Counted from the first letter of the stretch, positions 31,668 through 40,706 are shown. The stretch is 43,213 bases of DNA from Thermoplasmata archaeon (GCA_019594195.1 JAFDTP010000003.1:1-43213), one strand, 5' to 3'. Numbers and translations: made by a program. The notes: generated by a model from the sequence alone, not told the origin.

Positions 31668-32461
31668 CTTGGTTCACCTCCGGTTTTTTCTATCTGGTCG
31701 TAGATCTTCTCAGTGAGTTCAGGTCTGTCGACTTCAGAAAGAGTACCTACGTATATCTTATCAGTGTCTTTTTCTTTGCTTGTATTTTCTTTATACCATT
31801 CGAGCATCTCTAGTCCATCCATACCTTGTTTTTTCCCTTTTCTGGTAGGACATTGTGTAAGCACTTCGATAAAGGAGAACCCATCAGTGTTCATCGCTTT
31901 TTTTATCTCTTCGATCAATTCTTTCATGTGGTATGTGGTCCATCGAGCAACATGACCGGCGCCTGCAGCTTTCACGACTTCGGCAGCCTCGAAACTGGAT
32001 GAAGGATTACCATATGGTGTAGTCAATGTTTCTTCACCGTGCTCAGTAGTCGGCGCAACTTGGCCACCAGTCATCGCATAAAGTCCGTTGTTGATCATGA
32101 GAACGTTCAGATCTATGTTATTTCTAGCTCCGTGTAGCAAGTGATTTCCTCCGATACCTGCGCAGTCACCGTCACCGGATACTACCATCACTTCTAGATC
32201 TTTATTTCCTATCTTTACACCGCTTGCGAAAGCTATTGCTCTTCCGTGGGTCGTATGCAGTGTATCTACTCTCCAATGAGGAGAGGGTATCCAAGCTGCA
32301 CAACCGATACCGCTTACTGCAACCATATCGTCTTTATCAACATCGCTCTCTTCTACTGCTCTAGACATGGAATTGAGCACCATACCCCCTCCACACCCTG
32401 GACAGAATGGTGAGGGATGACTTCTTATGTATTTTTCTTTGATATCTTCAGCTTTTATCAT
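31664..32461 (-). CDS. korB: 2-oxoacid:ferredoxin oxidoreductase subunit beta (TPP-binding)
   Basis: 265 residues. The subunit binds thiamine diphosphate through the motif GDGDCAGIGGNHLLHGARNN followed by MINNGLYAMTGGQVAPTT, and has the N-terminal CPGCGGGMVLNS segment and GIGCAAWIP near the active site. These match KorB of archaeal 2-oxoglutarate:ferredoxin oxidoreductases, which give succinyl-CoA and reduced ferredoxin. The ATG is preceded by GGAGGTGATCAG, one of the strongest ribosome-binding sites in the window. It overlaps both neighbours by four bases. Confidence 0.94.
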   Translation of the reverse strand: MIKAEDIKEKYIRSHPSPFCPGCGGGMVLNSMSRAVEESDVDKDDMVAVSGIGCAAWIPSPHWRVDTLHTTHGRAIAFASGVKIGNKDLEVMVVSGDGDCAGIGGNHLLHGARNNIDLNVLMINNGLYAMTGGQVAPTTEHGEETLTTPYGNPSSSFEAAEVVKAAGAGHVARWTTYHMKELIEEIKKAMNTDGFSFIEVLTQCPTRKGKKQGMDGLEMLEWYKENTSKEKDTDKIYVGTLSEVDRPELTEKIYDQIEKTGGEPR

Positions 32462-33582
32462 CTGATCACCTCCTCTATTTTATCATAGATCTTGTCTATC
32501 GTTGGAAGAGAATTCAATCTGTCATATATGTGAAGGGCTTCGGACGGGACTGCTCTTTCTATCTCCATCCTGTAACCTCTAAGTGATAGTTCGGCTAGTA
32601 GTATTTCAGAATCTTTAGCTATCTCTCTTAACCTTTTCTCTGGACTCGGCCACATGACTTTTGGTCTGAAAAATCCTACGTCATGACCATTCTCTCTAGC
32701 CTTTTTTACAGCACCTTTTGCGGGTCTTGACATAGAGCCGTAGGAAACTACTACGAGGTCTGCATCTTCGACATCGCTTTCTTCCCAATCTTCTATATCT
32801 TCCCTGTTATCTTCGATCTTAGAAACCAACCTTCTGACAAGCTTATCTTGAGCCTCAAAACTAGAAGTGTCCCTAGTGCCGTCTCCAAGATGTGTAGATC
32901 CAGTAACTAATAATTCTTCTCCATCGCCGAAATCCGGCATAGGAGGAACGTGATCATCTCTATCAGTATCGAAGAATTCGCTTTCGTCCTCTTTGGGTCT
33001 TCTCCTTTTTTTAGTATCTACTTCTTCCCTTATCTTTACCTTTTCTCTCATATGTCCTACTCCGGAATCGGCTAAAAGGATAACTGGAGTTCTGTATCTT
33101 TCGGCTAGATTGAAAGCTCTGATCGTAAAATCAAACATCTCTTGACCTGAATTCGGAGACAGTGCGATTATCTCATAATCACCTTGGCTTCCAAATCGAG
33201 ACTGCATAACATCACCGGTACCGGGCTTTGTAGCTTGTCCAGTCGACGGTCCAGCTCTCTGTACATTAACTATCACACAAGGCGTTTCCGTCATAACGGC
33301 GTAACCGAGGTTCTCCTGCATCAGGCTAAAACCCGGTCCACTGGTCGCGGTCATCGTTTTCTGTCCTGTCCATGAAGCACCTATTATAGAGGCGATGCTG
33401 GCTATCTCATCTTCCATCTGTACGAACCGTCCACCCGCTTTGGGTAGTTCTTTAGATAGATGGTTCATCACTTCGGAGGCAGGGGTTATGGGATAACCCG
33501 CATAAAATCCACAACCAGCTCTCAATGCACCCTCTGCACAAGCTATATTCCCTTCCATAAAATATTCTCCAGCTTCTTTCAT
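32458..33582 (-). CDS. korA: 2-oxoacid:ferredoxin oxidoreductase subunit alpha
   Basis: 374 residues. Contains the alpha-subunit signatures GNIACAEGALRAGCGFYAGY, YPITPASEVMNHL, QMEDEIASIASIIGASWTG, TATSGPGFSLMQENLGYAVM, NVQRAGPSTGQATKPGTGD and SPNSGQEMFDF. The arrangement D-A-B-C and these motifs fit the 2-oxoglutarate type (KorA) better than pyruvate oxidoreductase, whose alpha subunit lacks the GDVMQSRFGSQGDY stretch. The preferred substrate remains an inference. A GAGGTGGATGAAGA site lies before the ATG, which overlaps the ferredoxin subunit's stop. Confidence 0.93.
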   Translation of the reverse strand: MKEAGEYFMEGNIACAEGALRAGCGFYAGYPITPASEVMNHLSKELPKAGGRFVQMEDEIASIASIIGASWTGQKTMTATSGPGFSLMQENLGYAVMTETPCVIVNVQRAGPSTGQATKPGTGDVMQSRFGSQGDYEIIALSPNSGQEMFDFTIRAFNLAERYRTPVILLADSGVGHMREKVKIREEVDTKKRRRPKEDESEFFDTDRDDHVPPMPDFGDGEELLVTGSTHLGDGTRDTSSFEAQDKLVRRLVSKIEDNREDIEDWEESDVEDADLVVVSYGSMSRPAKGAVKKARENGHDVGFFRPKVMWPSPEKRLREIAKDSEILLAELSLRGYRMEIERAVPSEALHIYDRLNSLPTIDKIYDKIEEVIR

Positions 33583-33794
33583 TCTTCATCCACCTCTATA
33601 GCAAAATCGGGACAGTAGAGTTCGCATCTTCGACAAACAATACATTCATCTTTCGCGACTACCTCTGGAAAGTGGTTCCCATACTGGTTCAAGTCATCTG
33701 ACTCATCTAGAACATCTTTTGGGCAGAATTTGATGCATATACCGCACCCTGTACACAGCTTCCTATCGATCTTGATCTCGAGGTCTTCAGCCAT
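33579..33794 (-). CDS. korD: 2-oxoacid:ferredoxin oxidoreductase ferredoxin-type subunit
   Basis: 71 residues with two 4Fe-4S binding motifs, CTGCGICIKFCP and CIVCRRCELYCP, the standard CX2CX2CX3CP pairs. It passes electrons from the TPP-containing core to ferredoxin. It is first in the operon; a TTTATAT box at about 33822-33830 lies roughly 32 bases before its ATG, with no Shine-Dalgarno sequence, suggesting a near-leaderless operon start. Confidence 0.95.
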   Translation of the reverse strand: MAEDLEIKIDRKLCTGCGICIKFCPKDVLDESDDLNQYGNHFPEVVAKDECIVCRRCELYCPDFAIEVDEE

Positions 33795-33821
33795 CCTATC
33801 GGTTGGTCAAATGCCCGATGG

Positions 33822-33832
33822 ATATAAACCTT
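33822..33832 (-). promoter_or_regulatory. TATA box of the korDABC operon
   Basis: On the minus strand GGTTTATATCC is centred about 32 bases before ATG 33794. It lies between the kor operon and the stop of the CPBP protease gene, marking the kor genes as an independent unit. Confidence 0.55.
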
Positions 33833-33848
33833 TTCGATAGTATCAGCA

Positions 33849-35141
33849 TCAAGAAGGCGGCCAACTTCCCTTCTGTAATAGATTTTTATCCTGCTGAGAA
33901 TCGGTCGATTTAGGATCACTCTCTGTTCCACATCTTTTACATCTTAACTTGTCTTTTTCCGTGTATTCCGCGTTAGTATATCCACAATTGGGGCATGAAT
34001 ATCCTATAGTCACTCCAGCAGTATGGTCTACAACTTTTTTTGGTTCGGTAGAATTTTCGATATCAAGATCTTCATGTTGTTTTTCTCCCTGTTTTTCCCC
34101 TCGATCCTCTGAATTCAGCCAATCGGTGAATTTCATTATGTAGTCATAAGTGTAATACAACCCTACAGCCATCCAAAATAAGATCATGAATGAAAATATA
34201 GTTTCGAAGTTAGGTATCTCTAACAGTGTATCAGGTACGAAACCGAACATGTAGTCCCAGACGAAATGGATCAAAATAGCTGAATGCAACCCATCTTTAA
34301 CGAAAAGATACCCGAAGAAGATCCCGGCAGGGAATACCTGTATGACTTTGAAAACACTCCAATTCCAACCAGGTAGATGAGCTATAGCAAATATTATACT
34401 CGAGATGATCACAAGTGTAACGGAGAATCGTTCTCCAAAACCGAATCCTCCTAGAAGATATCTTTTAAAATTCTTCTTTCCCTTAACTAAAGCATACAAA
34501 AACATCGGTAACCCGATATAGGCCACTCTTACTATTATCTCCTCCCACACAGCGGCCCGAGTTAACCCGAATACTTGTTCCCATGTCTCTCTTTCAGGAG
34601 GAGGCTCTATCCCTCTCCCGGTCAGCTCTAACATTATCGAGTAGACCATAGTTATGAAGACCAGTGCTGCGAAAACGGTCACTATCCTTAATATAGGGGA
34701 GGATGTCGCCCTATTTTCATCGTCTAGTTTTTTAAAGTTACCTTTGAAAACATCTTTGATGTATGAGACGAAGCCGTTCCAACCGGTATAAAATATAACT
34801 GCATAAGATAAAAGAACTGATCCGACAAGAAATAGATAAAATATCGCAAATGGATAACCACTTATCTCTGCAAGCCCTAAACCGAATGGGATCAAGATGA
34901 ATATGGTCGTTTCATTGACCATCGTTTCCCATAGAACCAGATCTAAAGAGAAAAGCATCAATGCTGTATTGAATATAAGGTATCCTAGAAATAATATGAC
35001 GGCTAGGGCAGTTATCAGACCCTTCGCATTACTCAAGATATCTGAACTATCGTCTCTTTTGGTAGGAACGGTATAACCGCAGGTAGGACACCTGCCTTCA
35101 CTCATCTTAGATGTGCAGCGTGGACAATCCATCGAAGTCAT
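33849..35141 (-). CDS. CPBP (CAAX/Abi-type) intramembrane protease flanked by zinc ribbons
   Basis: About 430 residues. The N terminus has MDCPRC...GRCPTCGY (Cys6, 9, 18, 21), a four-Cys zinc ribbon. The centre has about eight transmembrane helices and the CPBP motifs: EExxxR in WEEIIVRVAYIG, the FAIAHLPG helix (His) and LIHFVWDYMFG (His/Asp). The C-terminal cytoplasmic tail ends with a second zinc ribbon, YSCPNCGYTNAEY ... LRCKRCGTESD. CPBP proteases act on prenylated proteins or small peptides such as bacteriocins; the substrate here is unknown. The longer frame to 35273 would overlap the acyl-CoA ligase gene, so I chose ATG 35141, with a TTTATA box about 20 bases upstream. Confidence 0.85.
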   Translation of the reverse strand: MTSMDCPRCTSKMSEGRCPTCGYTVPTKRDDSSDILSNAKGLITALAVILFLGYLIFNTALMLFSLDLVLWETMVNETTIFILIPFGLGLAEISGYPFAIFYLFLVGSVLLSYAVIFYTGWNGFVSYIKDVFKGNFKKLDDENRATSSPILRIVTVFAALVFITMVYSIMLELTGRGIEPPPERETWEQVFGLTRAAVWEEIIVRVAYIGLPMFLYALVKGKKNFKRYLLGGFGFGERFSVTLVIISSIIFAIAHLPGWNWSVFKVIQVFPAGIFFGYLFVKDGLHSAILIHFVWDYMFGFVPDTLLEIPNFETIFSFMILFWMAVGLYYTYDYIMKFTDWLNSEDRGEKQGEKQHEDLDIENSTEPKKVVDHTAGVTIGYSCPNCGYTNAEYTEKDKLRCKRCGTESDPKSTDSQQDKNLLQKGSWPPS

Positions 35142-35203
35142 ATTATAAAGTAAAGTATAAATGGTTTGCCTTTGGCCATTTTTAAAAAGTGAAAAAGCGA
35201 GGA

Positions 35204-35217
35204 GAAAAAAAAGAAAG
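35204..35217 (-). terminator. T-rich terminator after the acyl-CoA ligase gene
   Basis: On the minus strand, starting 13 bases past the ligase stop, the sequence reads CCTTTCTTTTTTTT. It matches the strings after the M29 peptidase and kor genes. Confidence 0.45.
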
Positions 35218-35229
35218 GAATTTTGGTTT

Positions 35230-36846
35230 TTATCCCTTGACTTCTGAGGGGACCACCTTTTCCAGCTCTCCATCTTCGATTTTTTCTTCTAGCTGGTCCC
35301 TCAATCGGAACTTTTGTACTTTTCCTCTTCCAGACACGGGTAGACTATCCGTTACCGTAACGTATCTTGGAACTTTAGCACTGGCGATCTCTCCGTAAAC
35401 GAAGTCAACAACATCTTGTGATGTTATGTCAGAACCTTCAGTCGGGACGACCGCTGCGGCAACCACTTCACCTAGCTCATCGTCAGGTACTCCTACGACC
35501 GCCACCTCTTGAATTTCTTCATGTTCTATCAGATATTCTTCTATTTCCCTTGGATATACGTTAAGGCCGCCTACGATGACCATGTCTTTTTTCCTTCCGA
35601 CGATCTCGACATAACCTCTTTCATCCATCTGAGCGAGATCACCAGAATGAAGCCATCCGTCCTCTATAGTTTCCTCCGTAGCCTCTGGCTTGTTATAATA
35701 TCCTTTCATCACATTGTAACCTTTTACCAATAACTCTCCGGTTTCACCCCGTTCAACTTCTTCTCCTGTATCGTCGACTATCTTAATCTCTTGATCGGGC
35801 ATAACAGTTCCAACTGTTTCCACCCTGTCCTCTACAGAATCATCCATCCTGGTCATTGTTACTCCAGGAGATGCTTCTGTTAGGCCGTAAGTTATCAGTA
35901 CATTACATCCCATATCATCGATCACTGATTTCATAGTTTCTACTGGGCAGCTAGAACCAGCCATTATACCGGTTCTGAGACTGCTAGTATCGTAGTCCTC
36001 TTCTTTTAGTACCTCTAACTGTCTGATGAACATCGTAGGTACCCCGTGTATCATAGTAGCTTCTTCTTTATCTACGAGTTCTAGGGCTTTATGAGGCTCG
36101 AACTCGACCAATGGTATCATCGTGCCTCCAAATACTGTCATCAAAGTGATGCTCATCACGTTTCCGAAACAGTGCGTGAATGGAACAGGTATGACTAATT
36201 TATCATCCTCAGTGGTCTCAAGTATCTCTCCCTGGTCGTGTGCGTTCTTGACTATCTGGTAGTGGGACAGCATCACACCTTTTGGTTTACCGGTGGTGCC
36301 CGAAGTGTAAAGGATGAATGTGACATCATCGGGTTCTGTTCCTTCTTTCCTTTCAAGGTATGCATCATCTTCTCTCCAATCTTTACCCTTCTCATATGCT
36401 TCATCGAAAGTAATGGACTCGAATTCGTCGCTTTCCCCGTCGATCATGACCAAAGTTTCTAACTTGTTTAGCTCGCTCTTTTTATCTTCCAATACATCAA
36501 GGAAGTTATATTTACCGTATTCATCAGTAGTGATCACTGCTTTTGTATCGGAATCGTTGAACATGTATTCGATCTCTCCTCCTTTGTACCATGGATCTGT
36601 TGGAACCACGACAGCTCCTATTTTGGGAATAGCGAACCAAGCGACTATCCATTCTGGGAGATTAGGCAGATATATAGCTACCTTGTCGTCTCTTCCTATC
36701 CCTTTTTTCATAAGGAAGTTAGCCAATCTCTCGGCTTTTTCATTGAGCTCCTCATAGGTTATACGCCTATCTTCAAAAATAATAGCCTCTTCATCTGGGT
36801 GTTCTTCAGCCTTATCTTGTAGTAATTGACCTATCGTTGTTTTCAT
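35230..36846 (-). CDS. Acyl-CoA ligase (AMP-forming, fatty-acid-CoA ligase type)
   Basis: 538 residues of the adenylate-forming superfamily. Motifs are the P-loop ILYTSGTTGKPKGVMLSH, VPFTHCFGN, ITYGLTEASPGVTMTR, the adenylate-binding GWLHSGDLAQMDERGYVEI, the hinge GRKKDMVIVGGLNVYPREIEE and the catalytic Lys in SGRGKVQKFRLR. It activates an aliphatic or aromatic acid as acyl-AMP then CoA thioester; the chain length is not determinable. The ATG follows GAGGTG and a TTATAT box lies upstream. No beta-oxidation genes are adjacent, so the pathway is open. Confidence 0.92.
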   Translation of the reverse strand: MKTTIGQLLQDKAEEHPDEEAIIFEDRRITYEELNEKAERLANFLMKKGIGRDDKVAIYLPNLPEWIVAWFAIPKIGAVVVPTDPWYKGGEIEYMFNDSDTKAVITTDEYGKYNFLDVLEDKKSELNKLETLVMIDGESDEFESITFDEAYEKGKDWREDDAYLERKEGTEPDDVTFILYTSGTTGKPKGVMLSHYQIVKNAHDQGEILETTEDDKLVIPVPFTHCFGNVMSITLMTVFGGTMIPLVEFEPHKALELVDKEEATMIHGVPTMFIRQLEVLKEEDYDTSSLRTGIMAGSSCPVETMKSVIDDMGCNVLITYGLTEASPGVTMTRMDDSVEDRVETVGTVMPDQEIKIVDDTGEEVERGETGELLVKGYNVMKGYYNKPEATEETIEDGWLHSGDLAQMDERGYVEIVGRKKDMVIVGGLNVYPREIEEYLIEHEEIQEVAVVGVPDDELGEVVAAAVVPTEGSDITSQDVVDFVYGEIASAKVPRYVTVTDSLPVSGRGKVQKFRLRDQLEEKIEDGELEKVVPSEVKG

Positions 36847-36922
36847 GGTTTTACACCTCTTGAACTGGCAATAAAAATAAGAGATATAAGTGTTATGATT
36901 TAATATATAATTTTAAAGACAA

Positions 36923-37675
36923 TTATATTTTCCTAGATATAACAATATATCCTGTATGACCCAGCATATCATAGGAAGGTCTGACCGCACCTTCTCTCAC
37001 GACTATATCTCTTTCAAGGTTTTCAAATGTCTTGATATCTATGTAGTTTCTTTTTTTAAGTTCAAAAGTTATCTTTTCGAGTTGGTTCACTGTGGGAACG
37101 TAAGATGCGAAAAACCCTCCAAGTTTAATGGAATCTTCTGCCGTATCTAGACCTTCCCAGGGCTCGGGTATATCAAGGAAAAATAGATCGGCATCTTTTT
37201 CATCTATATTTTCAGTTATATCTCCTTTCTTTATGGTGGTAACATCATCTAGTCCTATCTTCCTCAAGTTATTTTGAGCCTTTTTGATCGACTTATCTCT
37301 TAATTCATAAGTGGTTATCTTACCTTCTGGTCTTACCATCTGTGAAAGAACGGCGGTCATGGCACCAGATCCTGCACCTCCTTCTATGACTTTTTTCCCA
37401 CTGCTGAGATCGCAATAAGTCGCGATAAGACCTCCTATCCTAGGTAGTATTATCTGGGCACCCCTATCGAAAAGATCCGGTATGTCTTTCAAAGAAGGCT
37501 TCAAAAGTGTATAAACCTCTTTGCCCAGGTCAATTTTTTCACCCCATTCCGATCCTATGAACTTTTCAGTGTTGACTATACCTACACCTGAAATCTTTTT
37601 GGTCTCACCATCGACTTCACAAAGATGTTTGTCGTCTTTTGACCATAACATGACGGTATCTCTTTCCTCGATCAT
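36923..37675 (-). CDS. trmI: tRNA (adenine-N1) methyltransferase TrmI
   Basis: 250 residues. TrmI makes m1A at position 58 (also 57 in archaea) of the T loop. The N-terminal beta-domain (about residues 1-70) is followed by the SAM-binding motif VIEGGAGSGAMTAVLSQMV, the acidic motif YELRDKS, LFFLDIPEPWEG (the D-x-P-x-P-W catalytic region) and ASYVPTVNQL. All match archaeal TrmI. It is transcribed alone; the sequence 37676-37800 is shared with the divergent repair gene. Confidence 0.93.
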   Translation of the reverse strand: MIEERDTVMLWSKDDKHLCEVDGETKKISGVGIVNTEKFIGSEWGEKIDLGKEVYTLLKPSLKDIPDLFDRGAQIILPRIGGLIATYCDLSSGKKVIEGGAGSGAMTAVLSQMVRPEGKITTYELRDKSIKKAQNNLRKIGLDDVTTIKKGDITENIDEKDADLFFLDIPEPWEGLDTAEDSIKLGGFFASYVPTVNQLEKITFELKKRNYIDIKTFENLERDIVVREGAVRPSYDMLGHTGYIVISRKI

Positions 37676-37770
37676 AACAAATCAACTCTTCATCTCATAA
37701 CTCAGTGAACATAAGATATTTAATCTTGTGTAAAGCTAGATCAAGTGAACTGATCAGAGTGCGAAAACCA

Positions 37771-37780
37771 TTTTAAAAGG
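37771..37780 (+). promoter_or_regulatory. TATA box of the alkyltransferase-endonuclease V gene
   Basis: TTTTAAAAGG is centred 26 bases before ATG 37801, consistent with a leaderless transcript and supporting that start over GTG 37792. Confidence 0.5.
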
Positions 37781-37800
37781 TAAACCATACCGTGAAATAT

Positions 37801-38766
37801 ATGGAAGGTCTAGAAACTATCAGAAGTTTCAGAGAAGATTTTTATTCTTTGGTCTCGCAGATACCAGAAGGTAGTATAACTACCTATGGTGCCCTTGCTG
37901 ATGCTCTAGGAGATGATATAGCCGCTAGGGCTGTAGGTACGATGTTGAATCAGAACCCGAATCCTATCGAAGTCCCCTGCCACCGAGTTGTTCGATCCAG
38001 TGGGAAGATCGGCGGTTACGCCTCTGGGCAGGATAAAAAGAAGGAACTTCTGATAAGAGAAGGCTTGGACATAAAAAATGAAAAGATAACTGATTTCAAG
38101 GAAAATCTTTTCGAAGACTTCCGATCAGACAGACCCCTCGAAAAACTGAGACTCATTCAAAAAAATATCCGGGACGAAGTGGTCATCGATCATAGCAACG
38201 GTGACTTTCGGGTCATCGCTGGAGTCGATGTTTCTTATTCACATCCTAAGGCTTATGCTTCTCTATCTCTTTGGGATCGAACTGAACTTAAAGACGTTTT
38301 CATCTCAGAAACGAAGATGACCTTTCCGTATATACCTACATATTTGGCGTTCAGAGAACTGCCATGTATGCTCGAAGTATTGGAGAAGTCAAAACCCAGA
38401 CCGGATGTTATACTTGTGGACGGTAACGGAGTGATGCATCCTGAGAGGATCGGATTAGCTTCACATCTGGGAGTCGAGACCAACATACCAACCATCGGAG
38501 TTGCTAAAAGCCAATTGTGCGGTAAAGTGGTTGAAGATGTCAACCAGACTAACAGGTCATCTGAGATCATAGAGGATGGCGAATTGTTAGGATATGCGGT
38601 TTTACAGGGCAATAGGGCAAAAAATCCTATATACGTCTCTCCCGGTCACCTAATCGGATACGAAAAAGCCATCGAGATCGTGAGAGATCACTGCACTCAT
38701 AAAGTTCCAGAACCTATCAGAAAAGCACATATCGAGGCTAAAAAAAGGAGGAAAAAAGATGGATAA
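37801..38766 (+). CDS. Bifunctional O6-alkylguanine-DNA alkyltransferase / endonuclease V
   Basis: 321 residues in two domains. Residues 1-95 are the active-site half of O6-alkylguanine alkyltransferase, with the acceptor Cys60 in the PCHRV motif and the helix-turn-helix VSQIPEGSITTYGALADAL. The usual N-terminal alkyltransferase domain is missing. Residues 105-321 are endonuclease V, which nicks DNA near deoxyinosine: catalytic Asp143 (AGVDVSY), the PYIP wedge (176-179), Glu186, Asp207 (VDGNGVMHPERIGLASHLG) and VSPGHLIGYEKA. A fused AGT-EndoV has been characterised from Ferroplasma acidarmanus. It is followed directly by an HDAC-family gene (8-base overlap). Confidence 0.93.
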   Translation: MEGLETIRSFREDFYSLVSQIPEGSITTYGALADALGDDIAARAVGTMLNQNPNPIEVPCHRVVRSSGKIGGYASGQDKKKELLIREGLDIKNEKITDFKENLFEDFRSDRPLEKLRLIQKNIRDEVVIDHSNGDFRVIAGVDVSYSHPKAYASLSLWDRTELKDVFISETKMTFPYIPTYLAFRELPCMLEVLEKSKPRPDVILVDGNGVMHPERIGLASHLGVETNIPTIGVAKSQLCGKVVEDVNQTNRSSEIIEDGELLGYAVLQGNRAKNPIYVSPGHLIGYEKAIEIVRDHCTHKVPEPIRKAHIEAKKRRKKDG

Positions 38767-39796
38767 AATACCGTTGTTCTTTCATGAAAAATATGGAGAG
38801 TACAGTTTTGGAAAATTTCATCCGTTCGATCCTAACAGATTTCCACGTTTCGTAAAAGAGATCAAAAATGAAGACCGGATGATCTCTGAAGTTGAGATAA
38901 TGGAAGCTCCTTTAGCTAATAACGATATACTGGAAACCGTACATGATATAGAATATATAGAAGAGGTCGCTCAAAAAGAAAAGACCGGTGGATCGCTTAC
39001 GATGGATACACCAGTCAAGAAAGGTTCACCAGATGCTGCTAGAAGGATTGTCGGGGGTAGCCTTCAGGCGGCTAAGATGATCGAAGAGAAAGGATTTGCC
39101 ATAAATCTAGGCGGTCTTCATCATTCGGGACGTGATTACGGTGAAGGTTTTTGTCTATTCAACGATGTTGCTGTGGCGGCTCAATACCTTTTAGACCAAA
39201 AGAAAACGGTCGTTATATTTGACACCGATGCACATCAGGGTAATGGGACATATGATATATTTAAAAGCCATCCCAGAGTACTTTTCATATCGATACACCA
39301 AGATCCAGCTACGATGTATCCTGGCAGAGGCTTTGTAAATGAGATAGGTGAGGCCGAAGGCAAGGGATATAAGATAAATATCCCCATGCCTCGTGACTCA
39401 AATATAGCAGATTATCATCACGCTATAGAAGAAGTAGTTGCCCCTGTTGTTGATCAGTTCTCTCCGGACGTTTTCATCCGTAACGGAGGTTCCGATCCAC
39501 ATCATTCAGATTCTTTGACAAATCTAGCTCTCGATATGAGAGGTTTAAAGTATTTAGGCGAGAAGAGCAGAAAGATGGCATCTAAAAATGATGCAGGTTA
39601 TATCGATCTAATGCTTTCCGGTTATGGAAGAAAGGTCATAGAAGGTTGGAAGGCGATCACGATAGGTACTTTAGGCGTTGATGTGTCATTACCCAAAGAC
39701 AAGGAGATCAGCGATCTCGAGTATGATCCGAAAAAAGAGCTGATGAACACCGTAGACGAGTTAAAAGACATCCTTAGTGATCATTGGGATATCTAA
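38759..39796 (+). CDS. Histone deacetylase-family hydrolase (AcuC/acetylpolyamine amidohydrolase type)
   Basis: 345 residues. Zinc-dependent deacetylase signatures are NLGGLHHSGRDYGEGFC (catalytic His pair), FNDVAVAAQYL, IFDTDAHQGNGTYDIF (Asp/His zinc ligands), ISIHQDPATMYPGRG and RNGGSDPHHSDSLTNLALD (Asp zinc ligand), with a Gly-Tyr (LSGYGRKV) at the position of the catalytic Tyr. Targets could be acetyl-lysine proteins, acetylated polyamines or acetoin-linked acyl groups. The ATG 38759 follows a GGAGG site (38747-38751) within the end of the repair gene, so both are translated from one mRNA. Confidence 0.92.
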   Translation: MDKIPLFFHEKYGEYSFGKFHPFDPNRFPRFVKEIKNEDRMISEVEIMEAPLANNDILETVHDIEYIEEVAQKEKTGGSLTMDTPVKKGSPDAARRIVGGSLQAAKMIEEKGFAINLGGLHHSGRDYGEGFCLFNDVAVAAQYLLDQKKTVVIFDTDAHQGNGTYDIFKSHPRVLFISIHQDPATMYPGRGFVNEIGEAEGKGYKINIPMPRDSNIADYHHAIEEVVAPVVDQFSPDVFIRNGGSDPHHSDSLTNLALDMRGLKYLGEKSRKMASKNDAGYIDLMLSGYGRKVIEGWKAITIGTLGVDVSLPKDKEISDLEYDPKKELMNTVDELKDILSDHWDI

Positions 39797-39818
39797 TAAC
39801 CGATATACGATCCATGTA

Positions 39819-40706
39819 TCATAGCTTTGTAGTGACCCTGCATCCTTTACTGGTGACTATGACGGTATGCTCTCGCTGGCTTATCAGTCCTTTCTTTTTT
39901 TCTACAAGCACCGGATAATTCATCAATGTACCGAATCTTTTGAGCCTATTCAGCAGGTCTTCATAATCATCACTGTATTCTTTGCACCACCTTCCAGCGA
40001 AGGGCAGTTCGTCAAAGTTTTCTTTTATCCACTCATGGAAATGAAGATCTTCTCCTTCGATATTTCTTTTTTTCTTGATCCTGTAAATCCCTCCAGGATC
40101 ACCTTCTTTTACTCTACCTCGTCCATCGGTTGCAAACGGTTCTACAGCAAGAACCATACCCTTCTTTATCTTTTTCCAACCTTTGGGAACGTTTGGAATG
40201 GAGGTTCCAGTATGCAGAACATATCTTTTGACTTCATGGCCTGTCAGGTTGGATATCGGATTGAAACCTCTATCCTGTATGATCCTTTCGATATTTTTAC
40301 CTATGTCTCTAGTTCTGATCCCAGGTCTTATGCTCTTTATGGCGATATCTAGCGCCTCTTCTGAAGCTTTTATCAAAGACCGATGACGTTTTGTCCCTAT
40401 CTCCACGGTTTGAGCGTTATCTGCTATGTAACCGTCGACATGGCATCCGATATCTATCTTGACCAGATCACCTTTCTTAAGCACATTTTTGTCATTTTCA
40501 GAAGGTGTATAATGTGCTCCTACGGAATTGACACTGATATTTGTAGGGAACGCCGGCTTTGCACCATTATCATATATCACATTTTCAGCTTTATTAGCTA
40601 CTTCTAGATAGCTAGTACCCTCTTCACAAACTTTTTTAGCCTCCTCAAGGGCCTTTCTCGCGATCTTACCCGCTCTGATGTACTTTTTGATGACTTTAGA
40701 GTCCAA
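39819..40706 (-). CDS. map: Methionine aminopeptidase, type II (archaeal)
   Basis: 295 residues. The pita-bread fold metal ligands are visible: His in GAHYTPSENDK, Asp in KIDIGCHVDGYIADNAQT (two Asp), His in NLTGHEVKRYVLH, Glu in LAVEPFATDG and Glu in SQREHTVIVT. The insertion after the third His marks type II. The start is taken as TTG 40706, five bases after a GGTGAT ribosome-binding site (40711-40716) that lies within the end of the Sua5 gene. A frame up to ATG 40739 would add eleven residues and overlap that gene further. Confidence 0.94.
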   Translation of the reverse strand: MDSKVIKKYIRAGKIARKALEEAKKVCEEGTSYLEVANKAENVIYDNGAKPAFPTNISVNSVGAHYTPSENDKNVLKKGDLVKIDIGCHVDGYIADNAQTVEIGTKRHRSLIKASEEALDIAIKSIRPGIRTRDIGKNIERIIQDRGFNPISNLTGHEVKRYVLHTGTSIPNVPKGWKKIKKGMVLAVEPFATDGRGRVKEGDPGGIYRIKKKRNIEGEDLHFHEWIKENFDELPFAGRWCKEYSDDYEDLLNRLKRFGTLMNYPVLVEKKKGLISQREHTVIVTSKGCRVTTKL

